In this document: in pieces, positions 1-9,060 of the stretch | Numbering within the stretch: position 1 is the stretch's first letter | Layout: every line of letters begins with the position of its first letter | NCBI GenBank assembly: GCA_020628095.1 | Contig: JAHDFP010000015.1 | Coordinates: 35,527-99,526 of the forward strand | Reading direction: 5' to 3' | From: Saprospiraceae bacterium | GTDB taxonomy: Bacteria > Bacteroidota > Bacteroidia > Chitinophagales > Saprospiraceae | Length of the DNA stretch: 64,000 nt | Position numbers and translations under genes: made by a program | The notes under the pieces: generated by a model | What the model saw: the letters and a program-made list of their open reading frames with translations, nothing else | Databases searched by the model: none | What the model was told of the DNA's origin: nothing

Positions 1-663
1 AGTACTCTGACTATACATATTCTGGTATAAGTCTAAGCCTATTATCTGATCAAAACGAGCCAATCCTGCAGCACTCGGAGGGGCATTATGTATAATTTGG
101 GCACCATATTCAAGATAATACCATGGAGGAGCAGCAGGATATATGATATATCCTATAAAGCCCAAAATATTGGCTATCAAAAAACTCATCCAAAAATCAA
201 ATAGTAGCTTCTTTCTATTCGAGAAAAAAAGAATAAATCCAAATATGAAAGGAAAAGGCATCCAAGTAATATAGAAACTACCTGATATGACATCCATTAA
301 TGTACTAGAATTTGCGTTGAGATGCTCGCAGGGAATCATGCGACTTACTCCCTCGCCGATGCCGAATAATTTTTTTTCCAAAAGGTACAAATCTTCGTTA
401 TGTATAGAAAAAAAATCAGTCCTATGAAGCACCTTCAGAGAACTATAGCATATCAAGTAGATGTACAAAGGCAAAAAACCTAAAGTCAGTTGTCTAGTCC
501 GATAACTGATAAAGCAAAGCGCAACCACTACCACATAAAACATAATCTCTGTAGATCCGACACCCACAAACAACCCGAACCACAACCAATACGGTACGCT
601 CAATACCCCGACAGGGATAAGCCACTTACTACTAAATCTATCAAAAGTTAAGGCGTTATTCAT
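1..663 (-). CDS. PAP2 / inositol phosphorylceramide synthase-like membrane protein (C-terminus beyond window)
   Basis: The frame opens with ATG at 661-663 on the minus strand and stays open to base 1, giving 221 residues before the window cuts it. It is a polytopic membrane protein with hydrophobic stretches around residues 15-60, 65-80 and 120-165. The segment YPAAPPWYYLEYG followed by NAPPSAAG resembles the loop near the active site of Aur1/IPC-synthase-like PAP2 proteins. The conserved catalytic histidines would lie further downstream and are not visible. The start is 8 bp after the stop of the DUF4833-like gene, so it is the last visible gene of an operon with a CDP-alcohol phosphatidyltransferase. 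Family knowledge suggests a lipid-phosphate phosphatase or head-group transferase in inositol lipid synthesis; the substrate is inference. Confidence 0.7.
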   Translation of the reverse strand, partial: MNNALTFDRFSSKWLIPVGVLSVPYWLWFGLFVGVGSTEIMFYVVVVALCFISYRTRQLTLGFLPLYIYLICYSSLKVLHRTDFFSIHNEDLYLLEKKLFGIGEGVSRMIPCEHLNANSSTLMDVISGSFYITWMPFPFIFGFILFFSNRKKLLFDFWMSFLIANILGFIGYIIYPAAPPWYYLEYGAQIIHNAPPSAAGLARFDQIIGLDLYQNMYSQST

Positions 664-671
664 AGATGGAT

Positions 672-1181
672 TTACAACACTATTCGCTCGTAGACAGCTT
701 GTTTATTATTACAACCGAATAATTCTATATATTTCACCTGTGGGAAAATGCCAAATTCGTCGGCATAGACGTAGATATTCTTTAGTTCGGATATGCTCCC
801 ATTTATATTACAATAGGTCGCGCTATGTCCATTTTCTTCTTGACTTACGAAAAACTTTAACTTCTTGTAGGAAGTCATACAGCACTCGTAAGTTGTGTTG
901 TTTATTTTTCTGGATTTGTATCCAAATGCCTTTTTCTGAATATTGTTAAGCACGCCTTGTGACCCGTCACTGGAATAATTAATCCAGTTGACATTGATAG
1001 GGTAATCTTGATTGATTAGTCCATCAGGGTTTTTATTAAGAGTGTAGACTAGCGTGTTTTTATTGAGATTTCTTTGGATAAAAAAAAGAAGATTGTCGAC
1101 GTCTTTAGGTACAGGGTAATCATCTGGCAAACCTGATTCTCCCTTGATGACAAATTGAGATTTAGTCAGATCGGTGTACAT
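672..1181 (-). CDS. DUF4833-like protein of unknown function
   Basis: A 169-residue protein without an obvious signal peptide. Recognisable blocks are LLFFIQRNLNKNTLVYTLN near the N-terminus, a central VNWI segment, and the C-terminal VKYIELFG followed by YERIVL. These resemble my memory of DUF4833 proteins of Bacteroidota, so the family call is by recollection and moderate. It sits between the CDP-alcohol phosphatidyltransferase (65 bp upstream) and the PAP2-like protein (8 bp downstream), all on the minus strand. Co-transcription suggests a role linked to phospholipid head groups, but no catalytic motif is visible. Confidence 0.65.
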   Translation of the reverse strand: MYTDLTKSQFVIKGESGLPDDYPVPKDVDNLLFFIQRNLNKNTLVYTLNKNPDGLINQDYPINVNWINYSSDGSQGVLNNIQKKAFGYKSRKINNTTYECCMTSYKKLKFFVSQEENGHSATYCNINGSISELKNIYVYADEFGIFPQVKYIELFGCNNKQAVYERIVL

Positions 1182-1246
1182 AATAGATTTCGGTTAGGTT
1201 ATAAAGACGAAATTAAACGTTTTCTGTTGCCCTACAGTTCTTTTTG

Positions 1247-1948
1247 TCAACCATTTTTTCTTAGCTCATTGGAAGCATGATTAAGCCTTTGGATAGCCGT
1301 CATATTAGCCGAAATAGCTAAAAAGAATATAGCAATACTGAATATGGAAATTGTTTCGAAAAGAGGCTGATTGAGCCAATCTACATTATATGTATAAGCT
1401 CCGCCCATAATAGACGACAAAATAGAGGTCGCTATACTAGAAAAAGCAATGAGTAATATCCTTTCTGGTCTCTGCATAAGACCGACGCTGGCATCCGCAT
1501 TGAGACCTTCGGCTCTTGCTCTCGTATAGCTGACCATAATAGAGCCTATCATGGCCATAAAACAAAATATAGATGTAAATAGGTAGTTCTGTGTGACAGT
1601 GTAATAACAGAATCCAAAAAACATAAATAATTCACTGTAACGATCTATCACAGAGTCAAATAAAGCACCAGAGGGGTGCGCGGTACCACTTAGTCTGGCC
1701 AATCGGCCATCCACCATATCCATAGCTCCTGCCAATAAGATAATCCACCCAGCTATTCCTATATACTTATGGTTATCTCTATCTCCGATCTCCGCTCCAT
1801 ATATAAGTACCGCAGCAGAGCCGACCGTCAGGAGCAACCCAAACAGGGTAATCATATTAGGTGTTACCTTGAGTTTGATAAGGACTTTGATTATAGGATC
1901 CATGACCTTATAAGCCAGTTCTTGTCCTTGTTTTTTTAAATCATACAT
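1247..1948 (-). CDS. CDP-alcohol phosphatidyltransferase family protein
   Basis: A 233-residue integral membrane enzyme with about six hydrophobic segments. The family signature is complete: D77, D80-G81, A84-R85, G94, D98 and D102 give the DxxDGxxARx8GxxxDxxxD pattern that binds the CDP group and metal ions. Enzymes of this family condense CDP-diacylglycerol with an alcohol such as inositol phosphate, glycerol phosphate or serine; the alcohol cannot be read from the motif. The following DUF4833-like and PAP2/IPC-synthase-like genes favour an inositol phosphate acceptor, by analogy with phosphatidylinositol clusters known in other Bacteroidota. The gene is divergent from the KAS III gene with about 136 bp between them. 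Confidence 0.88.
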   Translation of the reverse strand: MYDLKKQGQELAYKVMDPIIKVLIKLKVTPNMITLFGLLLTVGSAAVLIYGAEIGDRDNHKYIGIAGWIILLAGAMDMVDGRLARLSGTAHPSGALFDSVIDRYSELFMFFGFCYYTVTQNYLFTSIFCFMAMIGSIMVSYTRARAEGLNADASVGLMQRPERILLIAFSSIATSILSSIMGGAYTYNVDWLNQPLFETISIFSIAIFFLAISANMTAIQRLNHASNELRKNG

Positions 1949-2084
1949 CTTTTATACGGTAACTTATTCATCCGAAATTTAGACTTTATTATCTCAAATC
2001 TTAAATTGTGATTGTGTTTTTTAGACGAATGAGACACATCATTCTTTGTACTAAGACTTTATAGTCTTTTTTTAAACCAATACG

Positions 2085-3143
2085 ATGAAATCGAAAATTG
2101 CAGGATTGGGTAAATATCTACCCAGTATCACTATGACCAATGATGATTTGACCAAATTCATGGATACTTCTGACGAATGGATACAAGAGCGAACAGGAAT
2201 CAAAGAACGACGATATGCCATAAAACATAAAGAAACGACCTCTACGCTCGGTGCCAAAGCAGCTGAGATTGCCATAGAACGGGCCGGAATCACTAAGGAA
2301 GATGTTGATTTTATAATTTTTGCGACCCTCAGTCCTGATTATTACTTTCCTGGGAGCGGTGTATTACTCCAGAGAGAATTGGGTATCTGTGATACGACCA
2401 TTGGGGCGCTGGATATAAGAAACCAATGCTCTGGTTTTATATATGGTCTATCTATAGCTGATCAATTTATCAAAACAGGCATGTATAAAAATATCCTTCT
2501 TGTAGGTGCAGAAATGCACTCTATGGGATTAGATTATACCACACGTGGTCGAAATGTCACTGTGATATTCGGGGATGGCGCTGGAGCAGCAGTTATACAG
2601 CCTTGTGAAGACGAGGGCAAAGGCGTACTGACGACCCATCTACACTCTGATGGAAGGTTCGCCGAAGAATTAGCTATGAAAAATCCAGGGTCACATGGCG
2701 GTTATCATCTGGAGGATGCGACAGCTTACGAATTTCCAGATAAAGATTCGCCAGGAGATATTTTTGTGACGCAGGGCATGTTGGATAATGCCTTATTATA
2801 TCCCAACATGAATGGTCAATTGGTATTCAAAAATGCCGTGGTCAGATTTATGGAAGTTATACAAGAAGCTTTTCAGACGGCTCAATTGCCCTTATCAGAA
2901 CTAGATATGTTCATTCCACATCAGGCCAATCTTAGGATTAGCCAGTTTGTACAAAAGAAAATAGGGCTGACCGACGACCAGGTATATAATAATATACAAC
3001 GATATGGTAATACCACCGCAGCATCCATTCCTATCGCATTGACGGAGGCATGGGAGGAGGGCAAAGTCAAAGATGGCGACCTCGTCTGTCTTGCGGCTTT
3101 CGGTAGTGGATTTACCTGGGGAAGTGCCCTCATCCGCTGGTAG
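2085..3143 (+). CDS. 3-oxoacyl-ACP synthase III (KAS III / FabH-like) family protein
   Basis: A 352-residue thiolase-fold condensing enzyme. The catalytic triad is visible: Cys115 in NQCSGF, His279 in PHQAN and Asn309 in YGNTTAAS. FabH initiates fatty acid synthesis by condensing acetyl-CoA with malonyl-ACP, and relatives prime branched or secondary acyl chains. It is slightly longer than typical FabH (about 320 residues). The extra length lies around residues 195-230, between the nucleophile and histidine domains, so a specialised paralogue rather than the housekeeping FabH is possible. No other fatty acid synthesis gene is adjacent. The next gene, bshB1, begins 108 bp downstream across a repeat-like spacer. 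Confidence 0.9.
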   Translation: MKSKIAGLGKYLPSITMTNDDLTKFMDTSDEWIQERTGIKERRYAIKHKETTSTLGAKAAEIAIERAGITKEDVDFIIFATLSPDYYFPGSGVLLQRELGICDTTIGALDIRNQCSGFIYGLSIADQFIKTGMYKNILLVGAEMHSMGLDYTTRGRNVTVIFGDGAGAAVIQPCEDEGKGVLTTHLHSDGRFAEELAMKNPGSHGGYHLEDATAYEFPDKDSPGDIFVTQGMLDNALLYPNMNGQLVFKNAVVRFMEVIQEAFQTAQLPLSELDMFIPHQANLRISQFVQKKIGLTDDQVYNNIQRYGNTTAASIPIALTEAWEEGKVKDGDLVCLAAFGSGFTWGSALIRW

Positions 3144-3216
3144 GGGTCTATCCCCTGATAAATTTTTCCCCTGCTGGTAGCTTGCATTGAGCTTGTCGAA
3201 TGTGGGGGTCAGGGGA
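3143..3216. repeat. Short REP-like intergenic element with small inverted repeats
   Basis: The spacer between the KAS III gene and bshB1 holds TCCCCTG at 3151-3157 and again at 3167-3173, and the inverted copy CAGGGGA at 3210-3216. Between the arms lies ATTGAGCTTGTCGAAT (3186-3201). I recognise the reverse complement, TTCGACAAGCTCAAT, as a sequence commonly seen in dispersed intergenic repeats of many bacterial genomes. Only this one copy was noticed in the window, so dispersal is not shown here. Confidence 0.35.
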
Positions 3217-3251
3217 TGGATTGTTAAAGTGATTTTTAAATTATATGGACT

Positions 3252-3968
3252 ATGAAGCTTGATATATTGGCTATCGGGGTACATCCTGATGATGTAGAGC
3301 TTGGGTGTGGTGCGACCATTCTCAAGCAAATTGCACTTGGATATAAGGTCGGAATACTCGACCTGACACAAGGTGAATTAGGAACCCGAGGCAATGCCAA
3401 ACTTAGACTGGAAGAGGCAGAAAATGCAAGGGCGTATGCGGGGGCGTTAGTCAGAGAGAATATTGGCTTAGCCGATGGATTCTTTTCTAATGATAGAGAT
3501 AGCAAAATTAAGATCATCCAGATCATAAGAAAATACCAGCCAGAAATCATTCTCGCCAACGCTGTAAAAGACAGACATCCAGATCATGGCAACGCCGCCA
3601 AGCTCATCTATGAGGCTTGCTTCTTATCTGGTCTACTCAAAATAGAAACTCAATGGGATAATAAGGTGCAAGAGAAGTGGAGACCAAGAAAATTATTCAA
3701 TTACATTCAAGATTTTGACCTTGTACCTCATGTCGTGGTCGATGTATCCGATTACATAGAACAAAAAATAGAGATGGTACTGCATTTTCGATCTCAGTTC
3801 TATACCTCTGACAAAAACGAACCTGAAACACCTATCTCTTCCAAAGATTTTATTGATAACCTAAGAGGTCGTGCCAGGGCGCACGGACGGCGTATCGGTG
3901 TCAAATATGGCGAAGGATTTACTTGCGAGAATTTTATAGGTACAGATGATATAATGAAAATATTATAG
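3252..3968 (+). CDS. bshB1: Bacillithiol biosynthesis deacetylase BshB1
   Basis: A 238-residue PIG-L/LmbE-fold zinc deacetylase that removes the acetyl group from N-acetylglucosaminyl-malate, the second step of bacillithiol synthesis. Zinc ligands are visible as H11 and D14 in HPDDVE and H112 in DRHPDHGNA, matching the His-Asp-His set known for this family. The block TQGELGTRG near residues 39-47 is characteristic of BshB1. The length is normal. No bshA or bshC is nearby, which is common because these genes are often scattered in Bacteroidota. ATG at 3252 is the only start that keeps the N-terminal beta strand. Confidence 0.93.
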   Translation: MKLDILAIGVHPDDVELGCGATILKQIALGYKVGILDLTQGELGTRGNAKLRLEEAENARAYAGALVRENIGLADGFFSNDRDSKIKIIQIIRKYQPEIILANAVKDRHPDHGNAAKLIYEACFLSGLLKIETQWDNKVQEKWRPRKLFNYIQDFDLVPHVVVDVSDYIEQKIEMVLHFRSQFYTSDKNEPETPISSKDFIDNLRGRARAHGRRIGVKYGEGFTCENFIGTDDIMKIL

Positions 3969-3997
3969 AGTCAGGATTGGTAAAACAGAGAATAAAC

Positions 3998-4339
3998 TTA
4001 CTCTGGCTTTTTGACGTCTATTTTTTGACCATACTCTAAGGCTTCTGTGTACTCTACAGTCCCTAATCTGATTTTGATAGGCCTTTTGGCTATTGCGTTG
4101 ATTTTGTTTTCCAGTTTACACATGACTCCCAGATGGTCCAGGTAGGTCTTGTTGTATTTTTTGACCATAGAAGGGGGCTTAGATATCGTATCGTTTTTTA
4201 ATAGTAATTGGCTTTTTGTGACAATGGTATGACTGGGTGCTGCATTCGGGTTATTTGTAGATATGTTCTGCGCATAACCAGTAGTGGTTGCAATGGCTAA
4301 AAGAAGAATAGCAATATATCTAAAACTAAATCTTATCAT
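3998..4339 (-). CDS. Small secreted protein of unknown function, coupled to the M23-like gene
   Basis: A 113-residue protein beginning with a signal peptide (MIRFSFRYIAILLLAIATTTGYAQ, cleavage expected after the AQ region), so it is exported. The mature part is about 90 residues, lysine-rich and without a motif I recognise. Its ATG (4337-4339) is one base after the TAA stop (4341-4343) of the M23-like gene, which strongly suggests translational coupling and a shared function. The gene may encode a partner or chaperone of that protein; this is inference. Confidence 0.7.
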   Translation of the reverse strand: MIRFSFRYIAILLLAIATTTGYAQNISTNNPNAAPSHTIVTKSQLLLKNDTISKPPSMVKKYNKTYLDHLGVMCKLENKINAIAKRPIKIRLGTVEYTEALEYGQKIDVKKPE

Positions 4340-4340
4340 C

Positions 4341-5294
4341 TTATCGATTTTGATCGAGCCACTTTTTATATTTTTTCAGTTCCTTTTTTGACATTTCATA
4401 TTTGATGGTGTTGTCATCGTGATTAGCTACAATTTCTTTTCCTCCACAATGCTCAAATGTTATAAGACCATTCTCGGTATTAAACTTAATAGGAACATAC
4501 GAGATATTGTGCATTTCATCTATAGTCTCTCCATTTTTTACTTTTGGATACCTGTCATAATAGTAAACAGAAAAGCTAAAATGACTGCCATAATTGTAGT
4601 TTGCCGCATCTGATATAGCGATAGCCTGCCCTGGATATACTTTGTCTCCTGGGTCTACCAAGTTACCTCCAACTTTAAATTTAGAGTAACTCGCCGTCGT
4701 TCCATCTTTATGTTGTACACGTATGAAGTTTTTTTCACTTGTAAAGCTTACTTTTTGTTTTGATTCGGAATTATCGATACTATTCTTGACTTTGGTTACT
4801 GTACCCATTCGTGCAGCATAAATAGTGTCTCCTACATTCGTTTTTACAGATAGACTATACCAGTTTCTTGGTGGATCAATTCCAAGATAAGAATCCCACG
4901 CATAAGAATGTTTATCTATTATGGTGCTACTTTTATTCTTAACTGGAAGCAAGTAAGGGTAATCAAAGTCTGGTTTTTTCTTGTGGTGACCATTATAGCT
5001 TTTCGTCTTATACTTAAATTTTGGTCTAGACAGTTTTGTTATTGACCTTACTTCACATAAGAGATTTCTTCCGGGCTTTACACTTGTGATAAAACCACTG
5101 TCACTTTTAGAACAGCTACCATCGGTAATATATTCGAATGTAAGATGTATTACTCGATAACCATAGTATTTGTTTTCTGCATATATTTTATAGGACGTGC
5201 TTCTACCGTCCCATTCTCTATAAGTACGAATCTGGGCTTGGATACTAGAAGTGATTAATGTGAGTATAGCGATTAATAGACACTTGTTGTTCAT
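4341..5294 (-). CDS. Secreted M23/LytM-fold protein, probably catalytically inactive
   Basis: I choose the internal ATG at 5292-5294 because it places a signal peptide (MNNKCLLIAILTLITSSIQAQ) at the N-terminus; an upstream ATG at 5339 adds 15 residues that would bury it. The C-terminal half has the LytM order: GDTIYAARMGTVTKVK, then a strand with IRVQHKDG, then GDKVYPGQAIAISD and a final YGSHFSFSVYYY. In active M23 endopeptidases the last block is HLHF and a YxHL-type His precedes it. Here these positions read SHFSF and YSKF, so at least one metal ligand appears lost. A peptidoglycan-binding or regulatory pseudo-enzyme, like EnvC/NlpD-type activators, is the likely role. It is coupled to the small downstream gene. 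Confidence 0.72.
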   Translation of the reverse strand: MNNKCLLIAILTLITSSIQAQIRTYREWDGRSTSYKIYAENKYYGYRVIHLTFEYITDGSCSKSDSGFITSVKPGRNLLCEVRSITKLSRPKFKYKTKSYNGHHKKKPDFDYPYLLPVKNKSSTIIDKHSYAWDSYLGIDPPRNWYSLSVKTNVGDTIYAARMGTVTKVKNSIDNSESKQKVSFTSEKNFIRVQHKDGTTASYSKFKVGGNLVDPGDKVYPGQAIAISDAANYNYGSHFSFSVYYYDRYPKVKNGETIDEMHNISYVPIKFNTENGLITFEHCGGKEIVANHDDNTIKYEMSKKELKKYKKWLDQNR

Positions 5295-5372
5295 GGATTG
5301 ATTTAGTTTTTTTCTACAGACTAAAATAGATAAAAACAAATTGGGTATCCACTATATAAAGTTTTGTAAGGT

Positions 5373-7808
5373 TTATATTCTAACGATCTTTTGCGTATAT
5401 GATTTATTACCTAAAATGATATTTATAATATAGATACCTGGATAAATATTAGTTGTTTCTATAGAGACTTTTTCATTACAATTAATTTTTTGAGTTGAAA
5501 CTATTTTATTATTTATATCAAGGAGAATTATTTCTGCGTTATCGCAATTATGATTAGGTAACGTAAGGTTCAATTCATTTCCAAATGGGTTTGGTGATAT
5601 AAAGATCTCCTCTGTCAGAGGCTCTGGAACAAGGACGGAAGCGACTTTTGTATGATTCTTTCTACCATTATTCAAATGTTCTGTTATCTGATAGTAATAT
5701 ATTCCATTGTTAGTTATGTTGGCGTCTGTCCAGTTCATATTTGTCAGAAGTTCGTTTTGTTCTAATTGACCTATGAGGCGATATTCCGTATCGGACACAT
5801 GTTTTCTTAGAATATCAGATTGGATCACCTTATCAGAAGACGGACTCCATTTTAGTATAATGTCTCCGCTGTCTTTTTGCCATTGAGCGACAAGGTTGTT
5901 GTCGGCAATATCAAGAGTTATTCTATCGGTATAAATATGACCGTAATTATCAGCGATATAGATATTATGTAGATAGTCAAAATATAAGAATTGATATTGA
6001 AGAGAAGTGATAAGTTGATCCCCGATAAATGCAGAATTAATGGTTGCGAAATCGTCATAAGTATATTTTATAGTGTCTCGGTTACCTAACTTGAAAAATA
6101 CATCATCCGAACCTTCTATAAATCCATAATGAGATATATAATTAGTGGTTTCATGATATTTAGTAAAAGTAATTCCAAAATCATCACTTCGATAATATTC
6201 CCAAAATCTATCGGTAATGGTTCGCTCGTATTTAATAGCCACGATTAGTTCACCACTTCTTTTTTTCAATATGTATATGTCATCAATATCATATCTTGAT
6301 GGCAAATCGGCTATGGGTAATTCAATATCTAACGAATCCAATGCGCCTGCTGATAGATCATATTTTCTCACTACAAGTTCAGTAGGGAAAGTATTGAGTT
6401 CGTAAGTAATTAGTTGACCTTCGTAATACACATAGTCGCAAAGGCCACAGTCAATGGTCATCCAATTTTCTCCACTATCGACAGAGATATTAATATTATC
6501 ATAGAAATACTCCTGGTAGATTAATATTTCACCTGATACGATTGTTTTATCAGGGCAATAAGTCAGAGAGTCTACTATTTCGCCTGTAACGTTTTCCGAA
6601 TAGCACTCATAATCTCTTGAATCTTCTTGTTCGAAATAGAAATGACCGTCCAAAGAAATATAATCCAGTTCGTACGTGCGGCGGTCATCAATGTCAATTT
6701 TTTTCCATGTCCTATCATACTGCCATATATGATGGTCCTCTGTTATTACAAATAGACCATCATTATATGTAGAATACATTTTATCAATCCGGGTATGCGT
6801 CATAGGAGGTATGATATAACCAGCGATATCAGATTGGTCGAGTTCCGCAAATTCGTATGAGGTACTATATTTTTTATATAACCGATCTTTATGCATTACG
6901 CTACTGGCGATTTCTTGTTGATTTCTATTGTAAAGTGCATAATTCTGAGCTCTTTTGTCGAATGGCTCAGAATAAGCCTTATCGATAGAACTTGTATAGA
7001 TATAGTCTTGGTTTAAAAGATAAATGGAATCTTGATAAACGTGATTAAGTGAGGCCCACATTCTTTCACCGTCACTATCTAATAAAGGTTTTTTGTTCAA
7101 ATCCGTCAGGTCTGGATTATATCTATAGATAGTATCTTGTTTCCAATGTAAACTAGTAAGTCTGAAAAAATATACGTAATCGTCCGTAACTATTAGGTCA
7201 CTTGTTTGCTCACGATTAAAGACATAGTTAACAAGATTCATCTCTTTATCATACACTGCGATATCCAAGGCTCCTCCTCTATCATTAGCAAAATATGTAA
7301 AGGAATCGGTTTTATAGAATCTGGTTTTGCCCCAATAATATCCCGAAGGTGTAGGATTGATTATGGAAAATATCAAATTATCAAATGAACCATCATAAGC
7401 TCGGAATAATGACCCAGAAGCGAAGTATATAGTGTCATTGACTACATCTACACTACAAGAACCAGAGGCAAAATTGTACTCGTTCCAGACATTATTACCA
7501 TCTAATGTAAAAATTGTTCCTGAACCACTATGAAATATTAATGTTCCATCGCTGAGTTTTTTAATTTCTTCGACACGGTAAGGAAGAGGAAAAGTATCCC
7601 ACGATATTCCCTGATCTACTGACTTATAGCAAAAGTCCCAACTATTATATTTTGGTATGAGATATATGTCATCTTCTACGAAAATCAAGTCATCTATTGA
7701 TGTTTCTGGAATCGAAGGAAGCTTGGTGAGGTTAATTTGCGAATGGATGTAGGGTTGTAAGCATAGGACTGATAAGACAGTCTTGATCAATACTGATAGA
7801 GGTTTCAT
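5373..7808 (-). CDS. T9SS-secreted beta-propeller-like surface protein
   Basis: An 811-residue exported protein with an N-terminal signal peptide ending near YIHSQ (residue 24). The body has repeated Asp/Tyr/Trp-rich strands with BNR-like SxDxGxxW fragments such as SVDQGISWDTF and SVDSGENWMT, typical of sortilin/BNR propellers. Residues about 640-725 look like a fibronectin-type or dockerin-free beta domain. The final about 80 residues, with ISPNPFGNELNL, IYPGIYIINI and a basic tail, are a T9SS C-terminal sorting domain, so the protein should be delivered to the cell surface or medium. Ligand unknown. It lies alone between the M23-like gene and the THUMP methyltransferase. Confidence 0.82.
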   Translation of the reverse strand: MKPLSVLIKTVLSVLCLQPYIHSQINLTKLPSIPETSIDDLIFVEDDIYLIPKYNSWDFCYKSVDQGISWDTFPLPYRVEEIKKLSDGTLIFHSGSGTIFTLDGNNVWNEYNFASGSCSVDVVNDTIYFASGSLFRAYDGSFDNLIFSIINPTPSGYYWGKTRFYKTDSFTYFANDRGGALDIAVYDKEMNLVNYVFNREQTSDLIVTDDYVYFFRLTSLHWKQDTIYRYNPDLTDLNKKPLLDSDGERMWASLNHVYQDSIYLLNQDYIYTSSIDKAYSEPFDKRAQNYALYNRNQQEIASSVMHKDRLYKKYSTSYEFAELDQSDIAGYIIPPMTHTRIDKMYSTYNDGLFVITEDHHIWQYDRTWKKIDIDDRRTYELDYISLDGHFYFEQEDSRDYECYSENVTGEIVDSLTYCPDKTIVSGEILIYQEYFYDNINISVDSGENWMTIDCGLCDYVYYEGQLITYELNTFPTELVVRKYDLSAGALDSLDIELPIADLPSRYDIDDIYILKKRSGELIVAIKYERTITDRFWEYYRSDDFGITFTKYHETTNYISHYGFIEGSDDVFFKLGNRDTIKYTYDDFATINSAFIGDQLITSLQYQFLYFDYLHNIYIADNYGHIYTDRITLDIADNNLVAQWQKDSGDIILKWSPSSDKVIQSDILRKHVSDTEYRLIGQLEQNELLTNMNWTDANITNNGIYYYQITEHLNNGRKNHTKVASVLVPEPLTEEIFISPNPFGNELNLTLPNHNCDNAEIILLDINNKIVSTQKINCNEKVSIETTNIYPGIYIINIILGNKSYTQKIVRI

Positions 7809-7924
7809 TTTGTTCTACTTTGTTTTTAAAGATATGATTTTACAAAACCAAAAGAAAGGATGTCCTTCTTAGAGTAATGTTTTAGTTTCTCTTTTGACAA
7901 ATAGCAGAATCAGATAAGTATGCC

Positions 7925-9058
7925 TCACCCTCTTTTCTTACTCCCCGCATATATCTCAAACTTATACAACTTGGCCTCATCACCGCCATTATCTAGGGTG
8001 TACTTTTTTGAGCTATGCAATCCAAAACTTTTCATGGCATCTTTGCGAGTGGTAAAGATCCATGCTTGTGATCCTTGCCAATGATTTTTGAGATGATCAC
8101 CAGTCATTTTGTAAAAGTCATCCAATCCTTTTTGCTCGACACGTTTGTCATAGGGAGGGTTTATAATGACGTGGTGCGCTTCATGGGCAGAAGTTTTAAA
8201 AAAATCTCTTTGGAAGACCTGTACCTTTTCCCTGAATGGGAGTCTTTGAAGGTTTTTCTTCAGGTCTCTTACAGCAAACTTGTTATAATCGCTGCCTTTA
8301 AATGCGCACTCAGGTTGTTGGATGCGCTCATCGGCCGATTGTTTTATGGCTTTGAATATCTCTGGATGGTAGTCTGCCCATTTTTGGAATCCAAATTCCT
8401 TTATAAAATAGCCAGGAGGTAGATTGCTTGCCATCATAAGGGCTTCGCTGACCAATGTGCCAGAGCCACACATGGGATCATAGAATGTATCTTGTTGATT
8501 CCAATCAGATAATAGAATGATGCCAGCAGCTATCACTTCGTTTAACGGAGCTTTGTAAAACCGTTCTTTATAATTTCTAAGGTGCAAGGATTGTCCCGAG
8601 CTATCCAAGCTGACAATCAGTTTTTCGTCACTTATAAAAATATGGACTTGTGTATCAGGATTTTTAGTGTCTATGGATGGTCGATATCCATATTTATCTC
8701 TCAAATGATCTACTATCGCATCCTTGGCTTTGTAAGTAACATATCGAGAATTTTTAAAAACGGGACTATTAGCTGCTGCACGTATCGCTAAGGTATTTTC
8801 TTCTTTGATATATGGATACCAATCTATAGAGTATACGGCATCATACAGTTGATCCTCATTGCTTACCTGAAATTCTTGGATTGGAACCAGTACTCTTATG
8901 GCAGTCCTTACTTGATAATTACACTTGTATAATTGCGCCCAACTCCCTTCGCACTCGACGGCACGTTTTGATATTTTAATGTTTTGAAGATTTAAGTCTG
9001 CAAGTTCTTTTGCTAGTACATTTTCTAAACCTTGAAGAGTGGTAACGACAATTTTCAT
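7925..9058 (-). CDS. THUMP-domain class I SAM-dependent RNA methyltransferase (RlmL/Trm14-like)
   Basis: A 377-residue cytoplasmic enzyme. Residues about 45-155 form the RNA-binding THUMP region. The methyltransferase domain follows with DPMCGSGT at 194-201 (SAM-binding loop) and NPPY at 300-303, the catalytic motif IV of N2-guanine methyltransferases. It resembles the N-terminal half of RlmL, which makes m2G2445 in 23S rRNA, and lacks the second RlmK methyltransferase domain. The exact target is inference. The start ATG is 3 bases from the stop of the acyl-CoA carboxylase gene, so the genes are probably co-transcribed although functionally unrelated. Confidence 0.9.
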   Translation of the reverse strand: MKIVVTTLQGLENVLAKELADLNLQNIKISKRAVECEGSWAQLYKCNYQVRTAIRVLVPIQEFQVSNEDQLYDAVYSIDWYPYIKEENTLAIRAAANSPVFKNSRYVTYKAKDAIVDHLRDKYGYRPSIDTKNPDTQVHIFISDEKLIVSLDSSGQSLHLRNYKERFYKAPLNEVIAAGIILLSDWNQQDTFYDPMCGSGTLVSEALMMASNLPPGYFIKEFGFQKWADYHPEIFKAIKQSADERIQQPECAFKGSDYNKFAVRDLKKNLQRLPFREKVQVFQRDFFKTSAHEAHHVIINPPYDKRVEQKGLDDFYKMTGDHLKNHWQGSQAWIFTTRKDAMKSFGLHSSKKYTLDNGGDEAKLYKFEIYAGSKKRG

Positions 9059-9060
9059 AG

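Noticed and set aside
7206..7388. Small plus-strand frames inside the T9SS propeller gene and similar antisense frames in other large genes
   Set aside because: They are shadows of real coding sequences without signal, motif or conserved context.
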